Positions 18,040 through 26,523 of a DNA stretch of 64,000 nucleotides are shown here, one piece after another (the stretch's first letter is position 1; the number at the start of each line of letters is the position of its first letter). The notes below the pieces were generated by a model. The model was not told the DNA's origin and ran no database searches. It was given only the letters and a program-made list of their open reading frames with translations. A program made the position numbers and the translations under genes. This stretch comes from Qipengyuania citrea (GTDB taxonomy: Bacteria > Pseudomonadota > Alphaproteobacteria > Sphingomonadales > Sphingomonadaceae), in NCBI RefSeq assembly GCF_024171405.1, contig NZ_JALJZT010000002.1:2480001-2544000 (forward strand), in the 5' to 3' direction.

Positions 18040-19104
18040 TTATTTTTCGGGCAGTTTCAACTTTGCACTCGAAATCACAATCTTCTTCTCGTCCGCGCTG
18101 ACCCTGACGGGGTACAGAGAGGCGACACCGCTGACGAAGGCGGCAGTATCGCCTGCATCGAACTCGCCATTGATGATCAGTCGTCCGGCAGCCGCATCAC
18201 CCAGCACTATCGGAGTGTCCGAGGTCCGGTTCACCCGTTCGATCGCGAGCGATAGAGGTTCATCGATAAAGCTCAATCGACCGCCCTCCCAGCTAAGGGA
18301 ACGCTCCACATCGCCGGGCGCAATCGTGGCCGTGCGAGCCTTTGTGGACAAGATCAGCTCCTGGCCGGGCATGAAGACCCGATCGCTCAAGGAGCCGTCT
18401 GCCAACAGCTTGGACGCATCCGCCAGATCGGTTGCCTCGGCCTCGTCGAGCACCGCGACATGCCCTTCGTAGAGAAATACTCTGATCTGTTGAGGCAGAA
18501 GTTCGACACTGAAGGCGGTGCCGATTGCGACAACGGTCTTGTCGCCCGCGGTTACAATGAACGGACGCAGCGGATCACTGGCGACGTCGAACTTGGCCCG
18601 TCCGCGTTCGATCGAAAGGGCGCGTCGCTCACGAGAATAAGTAACCTCGACACTGCTCGCAGCATCGAGCGAGAGCTTCGAGCCGTCTTCGAGACTGACG
18701 ACCCTGCGCTCTCCGATACCGGTCGTATAGATTTCGGACTGGTTCCCAATGAACACCAGGCCGGTCAGCACGGCGAGAAGCATGACAGCGGCCGCAAAAC
18801 CCGCGCCCATGTATACAAAACGCTTGGGCATTGGCTCATGCCAATCCGGCTGCCCCTCTTCCATCGCTGTTAACGCCTGCGCGCGCAGCGAGAGGAAGCC
18901 AGGCATTTCCGCTATCGCATCGGCCCCTTGCCAAACCAGAACCATTTTCTCGAACGCTTCTTCGTGGCGGGGGTCGGCACAGATCCAGGCGTCGAATTCC
19001 CTTTGTTCGGAGAGATCCAGTGCGTCTTCGGCAAGCAGGCAGCACCACTTCGCTGCCTGCTCTTCGAAGGGGGTCACACCCTCATCTTGGGTGGGAAAAC
19101 TCAT
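18040..19104 (-). CDS. FecR-family anti-sigma/signal transduction protein
   Basis: A 354-residue inner-membrane protein that relays receptor state to the ECF sigma factor. It has the N-terminal cytoplasmic DUF4880-like part (FDAWICADPRHEEAFEKMVLVW), one membrane helix (GFAAAVMLLAVLTGLVFIG), the FecR domain (RVVSLEDGSKLSLDAASSVEV, AKFDVASD) and a C-terminal periplasmic domain (LIINGEFDAGDTAAFVSGV) that would meet the receptor's STN domain. The start ATG overlaps the sigma factor stop by 4 bases. Confidence 0.93.
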   Translation of the reverse strand: MSFPTQDEGVTPFEEQAAKWCCLLAEDALDLSEQREFDAWICADPRHEEAFEKMVLVWQGADAIAEMPGFLSLRAQALTAMEEGQPDWHEPMPKRFVYMGAGFAAAVMLLAVLTGLVFIGNQSEIYTTGIGERRVVSLEDGSKLSLDAASSVEVTYSRERRALSIERGRAKFDVASDPLRPFIVTAGDKTVVAIGTAFSVELLPQQIRVFLYEGHVAVLDEAEATDLADASKLLADGSLSDRVFMPGQELILSTKARTATIAPGDVERSLSWEGGRLSFIDEPLSLAIERVNRTSDTPIVLGDAAAGRLIINGEFDAGDTAAFVSGVASLYPVRVSADEKKIVISSAKLKLPEK

Positions 19105-19610
19105 GGTCTTTTCTCTATCCGGCGTGCGAGCGCGACCATGGCGCGGGTAATGTGCTTCTCGACCGTGCGCACGTGGAGGGCGAAACTGTCGGCGATCGTC
19201 TGTTTGTCGATTCCCTCGACACGGTAGAGAACGAAAATCTGGCGAGTGGGCTCGGGCAGGGCCTGAATGCCTGACCACAGCGCTCCCAGTGTTTCGCGCG
19301 CTACAAGGGAGCGGTGCGGATCAAGCGGGTCGATACCCAGGCTTGTGTCCTGAAGAACCCGCGAACGATAGGCGTGACGCACACGTTGGCGGCGTGCGTG
19401 ATCCCGCAAAATATTTGCGGCTATGCGAAAAATGAAGGGCTCGCTTACCTCCAGATTATCCTCGCCCTTGCGGGCGAGACGAATGAAAACCTCCTGCGTC
19501 ATATCTTCGGCTTCGGCATGACTCGACACCCTGCGGCGAAAGTACGCGAGCAGTGCTGGTCGATACTGACGGCTAACCCTTTCAAGTTCGGCTGGGGCTC
19601 GCTCTGTCAC
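19101..19610 (-). CDS. FecI-like ECF sigma-70 factor
   Basis: A 169-residue sigma factor with GTG start. Region 2 is YRPALLAYFRRRVSSHAEAEDMTQEVFIRLAR and is followed by region 4 with LPEPTRQIFVLYRVEGIDKQTIADSF and the helix VRTVEKHITRAM. Together with FecR and the STN-containing receptor downstream it forms a three-part cell-surface signalling system, probably activating the receptor operon when ligand binds. Confidence 0.93.
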   Translation of the reverse strand: MTERAPAELERVSRQYRPALLAYFRRRVSSHAEAEDMTQEVFIRLARKGEDNLEVSEPFIFRIAANILRDHARRQRVRHAYRSRVLQDTSLGIDPLDPHRSLVARETLGALWSGIQALPEPTRQIFVLYRVEGIDKQTIADSFALHVRTVEKHITRAMVALARRIEKRP

Positions 19611-19812
19611 GCACTCTCCTTGCCAACGTATTCATTGCCTTAAACGCGCGACCGCCCGTTATGCGCCCGCCAAACTTCTCGAACCCTAGATTGACGCCTC
19701 CATCTACACGGAATTCGTCATAGAGGGTTATGTTGGGTTGGAACAAATGTCCCTATCCTGAGGTTAATCATATCAGGCTGCAATCTCTGCTAATTACAAG
19801 AAGGATTGGAAG
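19611..19812. promoter_or_regulatory. Divergent intergenic region between the sigma factor and recombinase operons
   Basis: About 200 AT-richer bases. An SD-like AAGGATTGGAAG precedes the first recombinase ATG. The region must carry promoters in both directions but no confident -35/-10 pair was found. It is also the natural boundary between the two halves of the island. Confidence 0.45.
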
Positions 19813-21096
19813 ATGGAACTGACCGTCGAAAGGTTCGATCTCGACGATGCGGTTCGACTTCCGAACACTGACCGTCCGACGCCCCCAGGTGCTGTCATAC
19901 CGACTGATTTCTATTTCGTCGTGGATGAGCAGACGGAACAGATCATCGAGCCGATCGCGATCTTCCTCTTGCAGAAGTTCAACGGACCTAACTCCTACAA
20001 GGGTGGGATTTGGGCGAAGGCCGCTTCCGCAGAGGCCGCAGCCAACGATCTGAAGAACTGGTGGAGTTTCATCGATGCACATCCGGGTGTCGAAGACTGG
20101 ACCCAAGTCAGCGACCTAGTGCTAAACCAGTACATCCGATCCTTGGTGAAGATGCCGAGCAAAAAGACCGGTGACTTCCTCGATGCGGCGAGCATACGTC
20201 GTTACTGCGCATCGATCGAGAGCTTCCATGGTTTCGCCCGCGAAAAATGGCCGCAGCACAGCTTTCCTTCAATGGAGCGCGCTCGCGCGCTTCTCGGTAG
20301 CGCGGGCGGGGCTCCCAGTCATGCTGCGGATGAGCAACCGCGACCACTGTCACCGAAGAACATGCGGAAGCTGAATGCGCATATCGGCCCGAAGCCCTCC
20401 GAGGCGTCACAGAGCGAGTCCAGTAGAACGCGGCTCGCCTGGATGATCGCACATCAAACCGGACTACGCGTCGATGAGATAGTCAATCTCAAGGCCACCA
20501 CCTTCGCCGATCTCGACATCAGCAGAAGGGCAGAGTTGTCGGTGGTGATCTTGACGGTATCCAAGACCAAGGGGCTCAAAGCGCGTGAGGTCTTCTTCCC
20601 CGTGTGGCTCGTCGGCGAGATAAAAACTTACATCGCTGGTGAAAGAGAGAGAAGTCGCAGGAAGGGTGCACCCCTTCTTGGTGCGGATGAACCTCAGAAC
20701 CTGCTCCTCAACCGTCCAGACGCACCTGCCGGCAACGCGGGAAAGCGAGCCACTGCTGCAACAATCGAAGCCGACTTCGCGCGCGCCATCAAGGACGCCG
20801 ACCTCATGCGGACCGAAGAGCATCTCGCGGGAACCAAGGATGCGACACTCGTCGAGGTCGCCATGCACACGTTCCATGACGGCAGACATACCTACGCTCA
20901 CGGGGTCTTCGGAGGTCTGTTGGAACAGGGAATGGTCACCGACGCCGCTTGGCTCCTGCTGCGCAACCGGCTCGGCCACAAGCATACCCGAACGACGATC
21001 GACACCTATCTACGATCATTCAGCGAGATACCAGGCAACACCTCCGACCGGCTGGCCGAATATCTCGCCAAAACCGAGGATCGAAACTTCGTATGA
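19813..21096 (+). CDS. Tyrosine recombinase, first of three in tandem
   Basis: A 427-residue site-specific recombinase. An N-terminal SAM-like DNA-binding part is followed by a catalytic domain with Arg in TGLRVDEIV (~219), the HxxR box HDGRHTYA (~356), the second His in RLGHKHTRT, and Tyr in TIDTYLRS (~399). All five catalytic positions appear intact. It is the first gene of a four-gene operon with 4-base overlaps. Order and sizes recall Tn554 TnpA-TnpB-TnpC, RIT elements and the gamma-mobile-trio, but assignment to any of these is inference. Confidence 0.92.
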   Translation: MELTVERFDLDDAVRLPNTDRPTPPGAVIPTDFYFVVDEQTEQIIEPIAIFLLQKFNGPNSYKGGIWAKAASAEAAANDLKNWWSFIDAHPGVEDWTQVSDLVLNQYIRSLVKMPSKKTGDFLDAASIRRYCASIESFHGFAREKWPQHSFPSMERARALLGSAGGAPSHAADEQPRPLSPKNMRKLNAHIGPKPSEASQSESSRTRLAWMIAHQTGLRVDEIVNLKATTFADLDISRRAELSVVILTVSKTKGLKAREVFFPVWLVGEIKTYIAGERERSRRKGAPLLGADEPQNLLLNRPDAPAGNAGKRATAATIEADFARAIKDADLMRTEEHLAGTKDATLVEVAMHTFHDGRHTYAHGVFGGLLEQGMVTDAAWLLLRNRLGHKHTRTTIDTYLRSFSEIPGNTSDRLAEYLAKTEDRNFV

Positions 21097-22886
21097 GCAG
21101 CGTCGGCAGGAGGGATGCGGGAAGCGACCGCGCGGAATTCGCGCGAAGGCTCAAGGAAGATACTTTCGGCGAGCTTATCGAGGAAACGCTTTTCGAACGA
21201 AACGGTGTCACTTTTGCCAGATTCGATGATCACGGGATCAAGCGGCCTTTTGATTTGGGATACATCGATGAGTTCACAGATCCGGAAGCGGGCAGAGCGC
21301 TCATCGAGGGCTTCGTGGTGGCAGCGGCAGAGTGCAGTGGCTATGGGGGCAGGTACTCTCTCTACAAAGACATGAAATACAAGCTAGGCGGGTTCCTGCA
21401 GGGCCGCTCAATTGCCGGACCCGAATCTTTCGATACTGATCTGATCTCCGAGTTCGGTGATTGGCTTACAGAACGATATGCAGGCAAGCGCCGCCAGAAG
21501 GCGGCGGGTATCAATGTAGTCCGACGCCTCATTGATGCATGGCGTAGAATGCCGGCTTGGCAAGATCGCGTTTGCAGCGAGATAGCCTTTCCACCGCAAC
21601 GCAAGGATCGCAGGTCTCCGACGGTGACCACGGATCCCTCGCTGAGCGAAGCGGATTACGAGAAACTGTGGTCAGTAGCTGCCCGCAAGTCCCGCAGGAT
21701 CATTGCGCTCCATGAGCGTCGGAAGATCGCACTCGAGAAGTGGGAGGGTCGGCAGATCGAACTTTCGGATATGAAACGATCGCCAATCGCTTTGGCCGCC
21801 TATCTTTCTCGGACTTACGCGGACGAGATACCACCTCCTTACACGAAGATCAGCGGCCGTTACCTCGGCAGACGCATCAAGGTCCGAGATTGGCAGCGGG
21901 CTCGTGGAATTCTCATGCCCAGCGTGGACGAATTCATTCCTGCGATCATCATCCTCACCCTAATCTTCGCACTCAACCCATCAACCATCCAGGGCTTCCG
22001 CCACAAACGCGACTATCGACGGGAGGAAGTGCTCGGACGCGAGCGGCTCTTCATCATGCCGGTGAAGCGCCGAGCGAAGGGAAAGAAGCAGCGCAACAGC
22101 ATCGTCTGCACAGAGGATGGTGACAATCCCTCGCGCATTCTCAGGTATGTCGAAGAGCGCACGGCTTTTCTCCGAGCCCGTTCCGAACCCCCGCATACCG
22201 AGTTGCTCTTCCAGTGGATCACCAAGGACGGCCTGCGCTCCTTCGCGGGCTCGGACTTCACATTCCGTACCGCGTTGGCGAAGTTCGCGAAACTCCACAA
22301 GCTGGAGGGGCTCCAGCTGAAGAAGCTGCGTCCGACCACCCTCGATGCGATCCACAAGATCACCGGAGGCGACCTCCTGCAGGTCAGAGATCATGCCAAC
22401 CACGAATCCATCCAGACGACGTTCGTGGACTACCGCACCGATGCGATAGCGAGACGTGACGAGGAGAAACTCGGGCGGGCAATGATGCAGAACGAGCGCT
22501 ACCTCGCGACTGGGGGAGTGATCCGTTCCTTCCTGGTCGATCCGAAACTGGACCGTGGTTCAGCAACACCGGGCTACGCCTGCCTCGATCCCCTGGACAG
22601 CCCGATCCCCGGTGAAGTGAAGGGGAGGCTCTGCGCAGCCTACGGGCGATGCCCCATCTGCCCGCTCGCCGCCGTCCAGCCGACGCCCAGCGGGTACGCA
22701 TATCTGCTGAAGTTCCTCGACAAGATCGACGAAGCGTTCACAAGCGAACTCGTGAGCGGTCCCGAATGGATCGGTCGATGGGCGATCGTGAAGAAATCGG
22801 TGCTGCTGCATCTTCTCATGTTCGACGATGAAACGGTTCTGGCTGGGGAGCGGCAGCCGACACCGGAACTGCCGGCGATAGAGTGA
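21093..22886 (+). CDS. Large tyrosine recombinase-like protein, second of three
   Basis: A 597-residue protein; ATG at 21093 overlaps the preceding stop as ATGA, and longer frames upstream are shadows. The C-terminal half resembles a tyrosine recombinase: Arg in KKLRPTTLDAIHK (~411), His in RDHANHESIQTT and Tyr in FVDYRTDA (~446). The usual box I Arg is not evident: the matching segment reads ALNPSTIQGF. A Cys pair region (LCAAYGRCPICPLA) near the C-terminus suggests a metal site. It may be partly catalytic or structural in a recombinase complex. Confidence 0.85.
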   Translation: MSSVGRRDAGSDRAEFARRLKEDTFGELIEETLFERNGVTFARFDDHGIKRPFDLGYIDEFTDPEAGRALIEGFVVAAAECSGYGGRYSLYKDMKYKLGGFLQGRSIAGPESFDTDLISEFGDWLTERYAGKRRQKAAGINVVRRLIDAWRRMPAWQDRVCSEIAFPPQRKDRRSPTVTTDPSLSEADYEKLWSVAARKSRRIIALHERRKIALEKWEGRQIELSDMKRSPIALAAYLSRTYADEIPPPYTKISGRYLGRRIKVRDWQRARGILMPSVDEFIPAIIILTLIFALNPSTIQGFRHKRDYRREEVLGRERLFIMPVKRRAKGKKQRNSIVCTEDGDNPSRILRYVEERTAFLRARSEPPHTELLFQWITKDGLRSFAGSDFTFRTALAKFAKLHKLEGLQLKKLRPTTLDAIHKITGGDLLQVRDHANHESIQTTFVDYRTDAIARRDEEKLGRAMMQNERYLATGGVIRSFLVDPKLDRGSATPGYACLDPLDSPIPGEVKGRLCAAYGRCPICPLAAVQPTPSGYAYLLKFLDKIDEAFTSELVSGPEWIGRWAIVKKSVLLHLLMFDDETVLAGERQPTPELPAIE

Positions 22887-25060
22887 TGATCTCGGGCTCA
22901 TCCAAACATCGACCGTTGAACCTTCGGGATCTCGCGCCACTCGCCGAGTTGGTGGCGAGAGACCCCTGGATATCCGGTCGTAGCCGGTGGTCGGACAAGC
23001 GATGGTACCTAGATGGCAAGACGCCGGGGCGTCCTCCGTTCTCGATTCACTGGCGGCTGGACGGCGTGAACGCAGAATTGGCGAACGAGTTGAAACTACT
23101 CGCCGCATGTCTTCTGCTTCCACGCCATGCGGATATTGCCTTGCAGAAGTTCTCCAATGGTCCGGTGATTGAGATCGCGCTCGTCTACCTTGCAAGGTTC
23201 ATGGTCGAGGAGCGATATGAATCAATATCTGATCTGGATGTTGCGGCGTTCGCGATATTCAGAAGGCATCTCGAAGGGGCGGCCTCGCAGCCCTTCGATT
23301 TCTTGACTTCAGAGACCTATCCCGAAGATGATTGTGACGAGGCAGGCGATTTCTCGAGCCAAACCGGATCGGATCGCGACGTCGCCGCCGACGACATCGA
23401 AGTCGATCGCCCTACCTTCAACTTCGTCAGTCTCCGATTGAAGCCTTGGTCGTGGCTGCATCAGGTTCAGGGCGATCTCGGACGTGCGGGGGTGGCTGTC
23501 AATGCCGTAGGGCTGTTCGAGAGCAGGACGGTCGCGAGCATGGCGATGCAGATGTCGAGCGAGGGGCTCAAACGGCTCGAAGACCTACCTGACGAAGTCA
23601 TCCTGCCCATCATCGGTGAAGCCCATAGGCTCATGGGAGCGCCCGCCGATCAGACCATCTGGGTCCAGGACGAATATCTTAAAATCGGGCCGCGTGACCT
23701 CAGCATCCCTTTCCAGACGACCGACAAGCGCAATCGTCTCGTCAATTTCCTGGATTTCAAGCTCGATGGCGAACGTTGGCTGCAGGAGAGCGGCGCTGCG
23801 GGCCGGGACCCCGGGATGCGGGTCGCGGAAGCAGTCAGGACGATCCGCGATGCCTGCTTGATCATTCTCAACGCCGGCATCGGGTGGCGGATAAGCGAGG
23901 CGGCCAGCGTCGAGGTCGAGCCGATGAGCGACGACACCGCTCTACCCAGTTGCATCGAGATCCGGCCTTCCTCGTCCGGCACGAACGAGCATTTCTGGTT
24001 GAAGGGCTATCTTTCGAAGAACCAGCGCAAGCCGACCCCGACCGAATGGCTGATCGGGGCTCGGGTCAGCGGCAGCGATGCAGAACCCATGACCGTGCGC
24101 GCCGTTCGAGTGCTAGAGCGGCTGTTCCGGCCGTGGAGAGAAAATGCTCCAACCCCCTTCCTCCGACGCCAACTGGTCCTCAATTGGTACAATTCCTCGA
24201 TCACCTTCGACCCGCAACACATCGTCGAGATCAGGGCCGAGGGGATGCGGACGAGCGCTCAAGCGTTCATCGAGCGGCAGGTAGGACTCGCCGAGATACT
24301 GAAGCCACAGGTCGCCTCGAAGCCCGGCCTCGCCCCGTACTACGAGACCGGTGGCCGCTGCATCAGGCCGCATCAGTGGCGGCGTGCCTTCCACCGCATG
24401 ATCTTCCGGACGAACCCCGATCTCGGCCCCGCGATAAGCAGGCACTTCAAGCATCTCTCCCTCGCGATAACGGAGAACGGCTACATCGCCCGGAGCCCTG
24501 CAGCGCTGGAGGAGAGCGAGGCGGTGGCAACGAACGAACTCGTAAGGCTGCTTTACGAACGCAACGAAGCCGACACCCCGGCAGTAGCCGGTGCTGACCG
24601 GATCCTCGAGCGTCACCGCGCGCGTCTTTCGGAAATCATCGATGGTGACGATCTGGAGAATGCGAGCGACCGGCTCCGGGGCTTCATCGAACACGCCGAC
24701 CTTCGCCTCTGGCCTGCGGAACATGGAAGCTGTCTCATCGGGCTCCATCCGGACAAGGCCGCCTGCCATGTCCGCGGCGGCCGGATCGACTGGCGCGTCG
24801 AGGAACCGAACGTCGAGCGTCGGAATCCCGGCCTGTGCTGCAGTTGCCCCAACTTCATTCTCGGGAAAGCCGACATTCCGTTCTGGCAGCGCCGCTACGA
24901 GGAAAACCGAACCGCATGGGAGCGGTCCGGTAAGATCGCGGCATTCCGGGTGGCGAGGGATCGCGCCCATCAGGCCCGCACCATCCTCGCTCATCTCGGC
25001 GCGCCCGTACCCGCCGACGAAATCGATCAAACCGAAATCGTTCGAGGAGAACGCCGATGA
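22883..25060 (+). CDS. Large tyrosine recombinase-like protein, third of three
   Basis: A 725-residue protein, starting at GTG 22883 or ATG 22886, both overlapping the previous stop. Catalytic-type residues are visible: Arg in GIGWRISEA (~333), HxxR in RPHQWRRAFH (~496), His in SRHFKHLS, and Tyr in NGYIARSP (~534). A Cys-rich segment CCSCPNFILG lies near residue 655, followed by a conserved-looking basic/aromatic helix. It is translationally coupled to the genes on both sides. Confidence 0.87.
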   Translation: MMISGSSKHRPLNLRDLAPLAELVARDPWISGRSRWSDKRWYLDGKTPGRPPFSIHWRLDGVNAELANELKLLAACLLLPRHADIALQKFSNGPVIEIALVYLARFMVEERYESISDLDVAAFAIFRRHLEGAASQPFDFLTSETYPEDDCDEAGDFSSQTGSDRDVAADDIEVDRPTFNFVSLRLKPWSWLHQVQGDLGRAGVAVNAVGLFESRTVASMAMQMSSEGLKRLEDLPDEVILPIIGEAHRLMGAPADQTIWVQDEYLKIGPRDLSIPFQTTDKRNRLVNFLDFKLDGERWLQESGAAGRDPGMRVAEAVRTIRDACLIILNAGIGWRISEAASVEVEPMSDDTALPSCIEIRPSSSGTNEHFWLKGYLSKNQRKPTPTEWLIGARVSGSDAEPMTVRAVRVLERLFRPWRENAPTPFLRRQLVLNWYNSSITFDPQHIVEIRAEGMRTSAQAFIERQVGLAEILKPQVASKPGLAPYYETGGRCIRPHQWRRAFHRMIFRTNPDLGPAISRHFKHLSLAITENGYIARSPAALEESEAVATNELVRLLYERNEADTPAVAGADRILERHRARLSEIIDGDDLENASDRLRGFIEHADLRLWPAEHGSCLIGLHPDKAACHVRGGRIDWRVEEPNVERRNPGLCCSCPNFILGKADIPFWQRRYEENRTAWERSGKIAAFRVARDRAHQARTILAHLGAPVPADEIDQTEIVRGERR

Positions 25061-25506
25061 GCCTCGTGCCGGAACTCGACCATCCAGAAGATGAATGTCC
25101 ACGCCCGTATCGACGCTTGCTGGATGCTCTGCACCGTCTGCTCGACGGCACACCCCAGTCACCGGAACTGCTCGAGCAGATGGAAGATGCCGACGGTTCG
25201 CATAAACCCCTGATCACACAGACCAACGTCGCGATCGAAGCCGGCAGCCCCTCCCTGCGGAAGTACATCTCAGGAGAGAAATGCAAGTACCCGAGGATGG
25301 CCGCCTACATCGTCTCATTGCGATCCACCCATGGGGTCAGCGAGGGCACTCTCGAGAAGATCAGACGACAGGCGGAGCTCATCGCCCGGTACGAGCAGAA
25401 GGTCAGAGTCCTTCGCTCGAAGGTCCTCGATGCCATCCGGGAAAAGGACGAGGCCCTGCAGGCGCTGGCGGATGAGAGGTCGCGAGCGAGGCGGAAGGCC
25501 GACTAG
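25057..25506 (+). CDS. Small HTH-like partner protein of the recombinase trio
   Basis: A 149-residue, charged protein overlapping the third recombinase by ATGA. The central segment TNVAIEAGSPSLRKYISGEKC looks like a helix-turn-helix, and the C-terminal ~60 residues (EGTLEKIRRQAELIARYEQKV onward) are predicted coiled coil. TnpC of Tn554 and GmtX of the gamma-mobile-trio occupy the same place and have a similar size, so an accessory role in target choice or orientation is plausible but unproven. Confidence 0.75.
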   Translation: MSLVPELDHPEDECPRPYRRLLDALHRLLDGTPQSPELLEQMEDADGSHKPLITQTNVAIEAGSPSLRKYISGEKCKYPRMAAYIVSLRSTHGVSEGTLEKIRRQAELIARYEQKVRVLRSKVLDAIREKDEALQALADERSRARRKAD

Positions 25507-25511
25507 CCCCG

Positions 25512-26120
25512 TCAGTGCGGTCCAGGAGGCTGGACCCCTCGAAGCCGCTTCCAACCGAGCATGCCAAGACGGGTCTGGGTCTCTTGATGCACACGCCCGG
25601 CTTTAGGCATTCGCCAGCGTGGGTAGCTCGAACGCCCGGACAGGGTCCCGACTATGCCTTCGGCAGCGCTCGCCGTGCCATGGAAGACATCTCCCGTCGC
25701 GAGATTGATCCAGTCGCAATGTGCAAGGGTCAGGTACAGTGTGGCAGCGGCAAGGTCGTCGCACCGCAGCATTCCCATGAAACCTTCATCACTCCCGATA
25801 GCGGCTCCGATGTGGTCCGAAGCGTCGTCGACCCTGTGCGCGAGCGTTGCGGCATCGACATCGAGCTTGAACGTATCGGGAGTGGTTGGGAGGAACCTGA
25901 TACGATGTCGTCCGATGAAGGCCGTGTCGGAATTCGTGCGGAAACCGGCAACGGAGTTGCCTCGCAGAGCGGCCCGCAGGGCATCGACAGCACCCTCGAC
26001 ATAGGCAGCAGGAAGCGCTTCGCCGGACCTCGCGAGTTCCCCCCGAACGTCCTGTAGGTCGAGAAGCAATAGCTGAAGCCTTTCTCCGACATCCACACCT
26101 TGAAACGAGGGATTAGTCAA
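25512..26120 (-). CDS. Protein of unknown function, second gene of a two-gene island unit
   Basis: A 202-residue protein starting at TTG 26120 (TTGA overlap with the upstream gene) or at GTG 26096. Predicted alpha/beta content, with segments GFRTNSDTAFIGRHRIRF, FKLDVDAATLAHRVDD and LYLTLAHCDWINLATGDVF. There is no signal peptide, no membrane segment and no domain I recognise. The longer open frame to 26357 is a shadow of the gene upstream. It ends 6 bases from the convergent recombinase operon and sits with nuclease genes, so a defence or mobilisation role is possible. Confidence 0.65.
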   Translation of the reverse strand: MTNPSFQGVDVGERLQLLLLDLQDVRGELARSGEALPAAYVEGAVDALRAALRGNSVAGFRTNSDTAFIGRHRIRFLPTTPDTFKLDVDAATLAHRVDDASDHIGAAIGSDEGFMGMLRCDDLAAATLYLTLAHCDWINLATGDVFHGTASAAEGIVGTLSGRSSYPRWRMPKAGRVHQETQTRLGMLGWKRLRGVQPPGPH

Positions 26121-26446
26121 CGGACAGATCCTTCGCGCAACTTCGCGAGCGCTAGGCGGAGCGATTGCGGCACCTTGGTGAGGGTCCGGGCGAGGGAAGT
26201 GCCTCGCGCGTCCTCGTCGTCGCCATGCAACCAGGACACCATCCCTGCGTCGAGCACGCGACCGAGCAGTTCGACCGTCAGCCGCAGCCGATGCTCCGCC
26301 CGCGAGTCCAGGCTCCGCCAGGTGCCGCCGTCCAACAGCACGATCTTCTCGAGCCATTCCGAACCCAGACCACAGTCAGCAGCTCTCGAACCGGCGACGG
26401 CCTTCAGATGGGCGACTTCGTCGAAGTTTGTCGTAGCGTCGGACAT
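26117..26446 (-). CDS. Small protein of unknown function, first gene of a two-gene island unit
   Basis: A 109-residue, mostly helical protein starting MSDATTNFDEVAHLKAV, with a central segment LEKIVLLDGGTWRSLDSRAEHRLRLTVELLG and a basic C-terminus. An upstream extension of 19 residues crosses the palindrome region and is unlikely to be coding. It is divergent from the DUF2779 nuclease, with 77 bases between, and overlaps the next gene by 4 bases. Function not recognised. Confidence 0.65.
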   Translation of the reverse strand: MSDATTNFDEVAHLKAVAGSRAADCGLGSEWLEKIVLLDGGTWRSLDSRAEHRLRLTVELLGRVLDAGMVSWLHGDDEDARGTSLARTLTKVPQSLRLALAKLREGSVR

Positions 26447-26483
26447 GGTAGAACTTTCCCCTTGATGCCGATCACAATGATAA

Positions 26484-26495
26484 TACTTTAAAGTA
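26484..26495. promoter_or_regulatory. 12-bp perfect palindrome in a divergent promoter
   Basis: TACTTTAAAGTA lies in the AT-rich gap between the 109-residue protein gene (minus) and the DUF2779 nuclease gene (plus). It is positioned where a repressor could block both promoters. Confidence 0.5.
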
Positions 26496-26523
26496 GTTCC
26501 CAATGGCTACGTGTGAGATTGCG

